The notes beneath the pieces are model-generated. The model was not told where the DNA came from. It saw only the letters and a program-made list of their open reading frames with translations, and ran no database searches. A stretch of DNA of 35,520 nucleotides from Tumebacillus flagellatus (lineage in GTDB: Bacteria > Bacillota > Bacilli > Tumebacillales > Tumebacillaceae): positions 1 through 35,520 of the forward strand of contig NZ_JMIR01000048.1 of the NCBI RefSeq assembly GCF_000714935.1, given 5' to 3'. A program made the position numbers and the translations under genes. Positions 31,343 to 35,520 of this stretch are shown in pieces. Position 1 is the stretch's first letter. Each line of letters opens with the position of its first letter.

Positions 31343-33751
31343 TCACACTTGGTAATCGCGAATCTTCTCGGCGAACGCGTCGGCGAGCTCTTCCGCTTTT
31401 TGCTTCGTCACGCCTTGGGCGTAGACTTGGAACAACGGGCCGTCGGAATCGGGAAGGATCAGCGTCCAGCCTCCTTCGGTGAACACTTTGATCCCGTCGA
31501 GCAACTCCACCGTCTCGCCCTTGGTCTCTTCGATCAAGAGGCGCATCACTTTGCCTTTCTCTTCCCACGGGCACGGCACTTCGCAGCGCAAGATGTGGAA
31601 GTGCGGGATGCCTTCGAGCAGTTCGGAGAGCGTCAGGCCGCTTTTCGCCATCGCGCCCATCACGCGCACCAGCGTATAGAGCGCGTCGTAGAGAATCGGA
31701 AACGGCTCTTCTTGCATCGGCTCCATCAGCGAACGCGGGTTCGCTTTCGTGCGCACGACAGCGCCGCCGAACTGTTCGGCGAGCAGTTCGACGATCGTGG
31801 GCGCGGTCACCGGCACGGCGACTTGGTGCCGCCCGGCGGAGAAGTGGACAAGCACTTGCAGCGCCAAGAGCAGGTCGTCTTCGATCATCGTGCCTTTTTC
31901 CGTGACCAGCGCGATGCGCTCTCCGTTGCCGTCCAAGCGCACGCCGAAATGACAGGTGCCTCCCGCCACCAGCGCTTGCAGTTCGCCAAGCGCCGTTTCG
32001 TCCGACTCCAACACGTGCACGGTACACCCGAGCTCTTCAAGCAGCTCGGGCAACACTTCGCCCTGCACCGCATCGTCGTACTGCACGGCGATGCGGAATT
32101 CGGCGCGCTTGATCAACTCGCGCTCCACTTGGCGCAACAGGTCGGCGGCGTACTCGCGGCGCATCCGGCTGCACGTTTCGGCAAGCCCGATGTTGCGCGA
32201 GTTGGCGCGGCGGAAATCCTCTTGGTAGAACGCGTTCTCAATTTTGCGCTCCAAGCCTTTGTCGAGGTTGAGGCCCATCCCGTCGATAAACTCGATCAGC
32301 AAGCGGTCGTCGCCGGGGTCGCCGAAGCGCCGCACGTGCACTCCGCCTTGCACGCCGTGCATGCGCACCGCATAGCGCAGCATCGGCGTCGTCATCGCGC
32401 CGCCGTCGACCGTGTGCACGCCCGCGCTGTGCAGGCCCGCCGCAAACGCCCGCTTGATCAAGCAAGCGAACGGGTCGGCGTCGCAGGAAATCGCAATGCG
32501 CGCGCCAAACGGCAGCGTCGCGCCGTACGCCGACGCCAATTTGCCGGCGAAGTCGGGCGTAAGATCCACGTTGCAGATGCCCTGCACGCCGCGCATGCCA
32601 AACAGGTGCTTCTCCAATTTCTCGCCCCAAATCAGCGAGGTGTGCGCCGTCACGCCCTCTTGGACGCGCTTTTTGGGCCAGAGTTTCACTTGCGGCTTCA
32701 CCACCGCTTTCGATCCGATCGAGCAGCCGTCGCCGATCACCGCTCCCTCAAACACGGCGGCGTGCGGCTCCAAGCACGTTTGCGAACAGAGCGTGGCTCC
32801 GCGCAGCTCCACGCCTTCGCCGATGTAGTTGTGGTTCCAAATCACCGTCCGCTTCAGCGACGCGTCTTCTTGCAAGACGTTGCCCTCTCCGATCACGGTG
32901 TACGGCCCGATCGCCGCGCCTGCTCCGATCACCGTCTCGCGTCCGATGTAACACGGCTCCTCCAGCCGCACGTCGTCCGCCATGCGCACGCCTTGCCCGA
33001 TCCAGACGCGCGGGGCCACGCGCTGCCCGTGGATGTCCACGTTCACGCGCCCCTCCAACATGTCAAATTGCGTTTGGCGGTATTGCGCGAGGTTGCCGAT
33101 GTCCGACCAGTACCCGTCCGCCACATAGCCGTAGATGTCGTGTCCGTTGTTCATCAAGTGCGGAAACAGATCTTTGCTGAAATCAAACTCCTGATCATGC
33201 GGGATAAAATCGAGAATCTCCCGTTCAAAGATATAAATGCCCGTGTTCACCGTGTCGCTGAACACTTCCCCCCACGACGGCTTTTCCAAAAAACGCAAGA
33301 TTCGCCCGTCCGGTTCCGTGATCGCCACCCCGTACTCCAGCGGGGTTTCCACACGGGTGAGGACGATGGTGGCAAGCGACCCTTTTTGCTTGTGACAGCG
33401 AATGGCGTCCGTCAAATAAAAATCGGTCAGCGCGTCGCCGGAGATAACAACGAACGTTTCGTCGAGAAACCCTTCGGCGTTTTTGACAGAACCGGCGGTG
33501 CCAAGCGGCGACGTTTCTTCAAAGTACCGCATGCGCACCCCGTGTTCATGACCGTCTCCAAAGTAATGGCGGATCGAATCCGGCATGTACTGCAACGTCA
33601 CCCCGATGTCCAAAATTCCCGTGCGACGCAACAGGTCGAGGGTGTACGCCATGCACGGGCGCCCCAACAGCGGCACCATCGGTTTGGGTTTGTTGCACGT
33701 CAGAGGTCTCAGTCTGCTTCCTTTGCCACCGGCCAAAATCACTGCTTTCAT
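31343..33751 (-). CDS. Nucleotidyltransferase fused to degenerate phosphomannomutase-like domain
   Basis: The 802-residue product has an N-terminal sugar nucleotidyltransferase (about 1-235: AVILAGGKGSRLRPLT, 3-18; GDALTDF, GYWSDIGN). A left-handed beta-helix hexapeptide region follows (about 245-365: IGRETVIGAGAAIGPYTVIGEGNVLQ). The C-terminal part (about 375-800) has the phosphohexomutase layout. In that part the phosphoserine loop TASHNP is missing; the corresponding segment (about 463-480) reads GVHVRRFGDPGDD. The metal loop DGDGDR has become DGNGER (about 604-609), so mutase catalysis is unlikely. The first half should make an NDP-sugar (mannose or glucose type); the second may be regulatory. 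RBS is GGAGGG. Confidence 0.88.
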   Translation of the reverse strand: MKAVILAGGKGSRLRPLTCNKPKPMVPLLGRPCMAYTLDLLRRTGILDIGVTLQYMPDSIRHYFGDGHEHGVRMRYFEETSPLGTAGSVKNAEGFLDETFVVISGDALTDFYLTDAIRCHKQKGSLATIVLTRVETPLEYGVAITEPDGRILRFLEKPSWGEVFSDTVNTGIYIFEREILDFIPHDQEFDFSKDLFPHLMNNGHDIYGYVADGYWSDIGNLAQYRQTQFDMLEGRVNVDIHGQRVAPRVWIGQGVRMADDVRLEEPCYIGRETVIGAGAAIGPYTVIGEGNVLQEDASLKRTVIWNHNYIGEGVELRGATLCSQTCLEPHAAVFEGAVIGDGCSIGSKAVVKPQVKLWPKKRVQEGVTAHTSLIWGEKLEKHLFGMRGVQGICNVDLTPDFAGKLASAYGATLPFGARIAISCDADPFACLIKRAFAAGLHSAGVHTVDGGAMTTPMLRYAVRMHGVQGGVHVRRFGDPGDDRLLIEFIDGMGLNLDKGLERKIENAFYQEDFRRANSRNIGLAETCSRMRREYAADLLRQVERELIKRAEFRIAVQYDDAVQGEVLPELLEELGCTVHVLESDETALGELQALVAGGTCHFGVRLDGNGERIALVTEKGTMIEDDLLLALQVLVHFSAGRHQVAVPVTAPTIVELLAEQFGGAVVRTKANPRSLMEPMQEEPFPILYDALYTLVRVMGAMAKSGLTLSELLEGIPHFHILRCEVPCPWEEKGKVMRLLIEETKGETVELLDGIKVFTEGGWTLILPDSDGPLFQVYAQGVTKQKAEELADAFAEKIRDYQV

Positions 33752-33940
33752 CTAATTCCCTCCACCTATTTGGTACGATTTCGCCGCCCGGCAGGAAATG
33801 TCCCGACACGCGGACGAACACAGTTCTTGTTCTTTTTTTATGAATTGTGTCGAGACTCTAGAACGGGTCTACGGAGGACAACTCCCGCATACCTGTGAAG
33901 TAACCGCATCTGACAAGTTCATGCAAAGGAGGGAAACTCG

Positions 33941-34282
33941 ATGGCGAAGACGTTTGCCCGCGCGGCAGGGTGGGTGTGCTTGCTGCTGGGGATCGTCGGC
34001 TTCTTGGTGACGGATCTCCTCGGCCTCATTCAATTTGACACCGTGCACAACATCGTCTATCTCGTGTTGGGGATTCTCGGCATCGCCGCCAGTCAGCGCG
34101 ACGGCGCCGCGAAGTGGTTTGCGCAGATCACCGGCCCGATTTTTCTGTTTGCGGGGATTCTCGGCTTTTTCTTCCCGGACTTGGGCGTTGTGCACATGGA
34201 ATCCACGGAGAACTTGCTGCACGTCCTGCTTGGCGCATGGGGTGCGTTTGCCGTGTTTGCCAAGTCTTCCCCGCAAGCGTAG
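33941..34282 (+). CDS. DUF4383-like small membrane protein
   Basis: The 113-residue protein has four hydrophobic segments (about 8-28, 33-52, 60-80, 87-106) with HNIVYLVLGILGI and NLLHVLLGAWGAFA, typical of the DUF4383 membrane family. Its function is unknown. The start follows AAGGAGGG. It is followed by its own terminator. Confidence 0.82.
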   Translation: MAKTFARAAGWVCLLLGIVGFLVTDLLGLIQFDTVHNIVYLVLGILGIAASQRDGAAKWFAQITGPIFLFAGILGFFFPDLGVVHMESTENLLHVLLGAWGAFAVFAKSSPQA

Positions 34283-34319
34283 ACCGGGCATAAGTCGAAG
34301 GGACCGAGGCATACTAAAC

Positions 34320-34352
34320 GCTGTTGGGATGAGAGTCCCGGCGGCTTTTTTT
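34320..34352 (+). terminator. Intrinsic terminator of the DUF4383-like gene
   Basis: GCTGTTGGGA (34320-34329) pairs with TCCCGGCGGC (34336-34345) using G:T pairs, followed by a seven-base T-tract. Confidence 0.75.
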
Positions 34353-34384
34353 CTTGACCCCACACTTCATGAGGAGGCGATTCG

Positions 34385-34819
34385 ATGAAAATCCGTGAAC
34401 TCATGACCCGCGACGTGAAGACCCTGAAACGCGAGCACACGCTCCAAGAAGCGGCGCAGATGATGGCAGACCTCGACGTCGGGATCATCCCGGTGGCGAA
34501 CCAAGGCGATCATCTGGAAGGCGTCATCACCGACCGCGACATCGTCGTGCGCGCCGTCGCCAAGGGCATGGACATCAACAGCACGAAGATCAACGAGTGC
34601 CTGTCTCCCGCCGTCGTCACTTGCAACCCGGACATGACGGCGCAAGAAGCGGCCGACCTGATGGCGCAGCACCAAATCCGCCGTCTCCCGGTCGTGGAAA
34701 AAGAGCGTCTGGTCGGCATCGTGGCGATCGGCGACTTGGCGGTCGTCGGCATCCACGAGAACGAAGCGGGCTTTGCGCTCAGCGAAATCTCCGAACCGGC
34801 AAGCCCGGAGTTGCACTAG
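34385..34819 (+). CDS. CBS-domain protein
   Basis: The 144-residue protein has two CBS motifs (about 1-60 and 70-130): VREL-type opening KIRELMTRDVKTL, IIPVANQGDHLEGVITDRDIVVR, and RRLPVVEKERLVGIVAIGDLAV. CBS pairs bind adenine nucleotides and sense energy state or stress; no effector domain is attached. The GAGGAGG ribosome binding site is 6-7 bases before the ATG. It is similar in layout to small general-stress CBS proteins of bacilli. Confidence 0.92.
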   Translation: MKIRELMTRDVKTLKREHTLQEAAQMMADLDVGIIPVANQGDHLEGVITDRDIVVRAVAKGMDINSTKINECLSPAVVTCNPDMTAQEAADLMAQHQIRRLPVVEKERLVGIVAIGDLAVVGIHENEAGFALSEISEPASPELH

Positions 34820-34841
34820 TTTCTCACACTTGCACCCGAAA

Positions 34842-34876
34842 AAATGGACAAGGCCCGCAACGGGTCTTGTCCATTT
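34842..34876 (+). terminator. Terminator-like hairpin after the CBS gene
   Basis: AAATGGACAAGGCCCG (34842-34857) pairs with CGGGTCTTGTCCATTT (34861-34876, one G:T wobble). The T-tract is short, so strength on the plus strand is uncertain. Confidence 0.7.
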
Positions 34877-34925
34877 GCTTCATATCTGACAAAATAAGGG
34901 AATCACAAGAGGGGTGGTGCGTTGC

Positions 34926-35480
34926 GTGGCGAACAAGCGGTTTCGTTTTTTCTTGCTGCTCAGTTTGATTTGGATGGGCGTGATCTTCTGGAAGTCGTCG
35001 CAACCGTACGCCCAGCAAGACCTCAAGCCGTGGATGTCCACGTTGATTTCCGAAGAGACGCTGCTTGGGCTCTTGCCGCACGCCCGGTTTACATACGACG
35101 GGGATGCGGTGACGTATCTGAAACCGTACGGGTTTGTGGAGTTTTTCATCCGCAAGGGCGCTCATATCACCGAGTACTTCATCCTCTGCTTTTTTCTGTG
35201 GCAGACGTATGCGTCGACGAAGTTGTCCCGCTTTGCGGTCTACGTGCTGGCGGCGGTGACGGCCGTGCTGTACGCCGCAAGCGACGAGTGGCACCAGACG
35301 TTTGTGCCCAACCGCACGGGGCACCCGATCGACGTCGGCATGGACTCGGTGGGCGTGGTGCTCGCGCTGTTGATCCTTGGAGCATGGCAGAGACGGCAAG
35401 CCAAACGCCGCCGTGCAAAAAAGCTCTCCCGTCTGTCGTGGTCAAGACCCCATTTGGTAGACAGTGAAAAAAGACCTTAA
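34926..35480 (+). CDS. VanZ-like membrane protein, C-terminus altered by an insertion sequence
   Basis: The 184-residue product has VanZ-family features: four hydrophobic segments, FIRKGAHITEYFILCFFLW, SDEWHQTFVPNRTGHPIDVGMDSVG. VanZ proteins are associated with glycopeptide tolerance, but many have unknown roles. GTG at 34926 is preferred (11 bases after AGAGGGG); GTG codons at 34914 and 34917 lie in the binding site. The last 14 or so residues (SWSRPHLVDSEKRP) are encoded by what looks like the end of an IS3-family element, so the native C-terminus was probably replaced. Confidence 0.85.
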   Translation: MANKRFRFFLLLSLIWMGVIFWKSSQPYAQQDLKPWMSTLISEETLLGLLPHARFTYDGDAVTYLKPYGFVEFFIRKGAHITEYFILCFFLWQTYASTKLSRFAVYVLAAVTAVLYAASDEWHQTFVPNRTGHPIDVGMDSVGVVLALLILGAWQRRQAKRRRAKKLSRLSWSRPHLVDSEKRP

Positions 35481-35520
35481 ACCGCAAGCTGGCGCCTGTA
35501 CTCACGAGGCGTCAGCTTGT
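35436..35520 (-). mobile_element. IS3-family insertion sequence, one end (partial)
   Basis: A run beginning near TGTCGTGGTCAAGACCCC (about 35436) and continuing ATTTGGTAGACAGTGAAA looks like an IS3/IS150-group terminal inverted repeat. About 25-40 bases inside it, on the minus strand, lies a transposase stop codon, as expected for the right end. The exact border cannot be set without the other end. Confidence 0.6.
35477..35520 (-). CDS. IS3-family transposase (OrfB), C-terminal fragment
   Basis: On the minus strand the last codons read KLTPREYRRQLAV followed by TAA (35477-35479). This is the usual end of IS3-group OrfB transposases, with the LTPxEYRxQL motif. The rest of the gene is outside the window. 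Its stop codon overlaps the last bases of the VanZ-like frame. Confidence 0.65.
   Translation of the reverse strand, partial: KLTPREYRRQLAV

Noticed and set aside
31292-33898. An 868-codon frame on the plus strand opposite the nucleotidyltransferase fusion.
   Set aside because: It is a His/Arg-rich antisense shadow without recognisable domains. The sense protein matches two families.

Overview
The window looks like a chromosomal segment of a high-GC, spore-forming Firmicute, plausibly an Alicyclobacillaceae/Tumebacillus-type bacillus (inference only). The signs are strong AGGAGG ribosome binding sites, sigma-A type promoters, occasional TTG and GTG starts, a LytH-type sporulation endopeptidase, SLH-domain surface protein, Bacillus-type SpeD, and A-tract/hairpin/T-tract terminators between most transcription units. 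Coding density is high and no gene-free stretch exceeds 300 bases.

Left part (1-11,100). Two tRNA genes (Ala-GGC, then Asp-GTC cut by the window edge) are followed by a minus-strand operon: Mre11/SbcD-like nuclease, a Rad50/SbcC-like ATPase split into three separate genes, and speD. Each of the first four genes overlaps the next by ATGA. A hotdog thioesterase, an unrecognised 200-residue protein, an AIM24-family protein and a membrane-anchored protein separate this from a second minus-strand operon: crotonase, NurA nuclease and HerA helicase. HerA-NurA and Mre11-Rad50 are the archaeal DNA-end resection machinery. Finding both sets within 10 kb, with Rad50 in three pieces and five 47-residue repeats in its arm, is the most unusual feature of the window.

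Middle part (11,100-27,500). A class I aminotransferase and an AlaX-type tRNA-editing protein run forward. Their leader contains a degenerate tRNA-Arg-like 3' half. Next come a DUF962 membrane protein, MFS transporter, iron alcohol dehydrogenase, MntP-like membrane protein, HtpX protease and a lipoprotein. A small cluster follows: two paralogous PCP_red-like proteins, an unknown 105-residue protein and a DUF169 protein. After it lie a Gln/Asn/Gly-rich repeat protein, the phosphate transporter Pit with its DUF47 partner (possible Pho boxes upstream), LytH, a small acidic protein and a secreted PIG-L deacetylase.

Right part (27,500-35,520). An XRE-TPR regulator with a palindrome at its promoter precedes a secreted YcdB/SLH protein. 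A nucleotidyltransferase fused to a phosphomannomutase-like domain follows, whose catalytic loops are degenerate. DUF4383, CBS and VanZ proteins close the window. The end of vanZ runs into what appears to be the end of an IS3-family insertion sequence, whose transposase C-terminus is the last feature.
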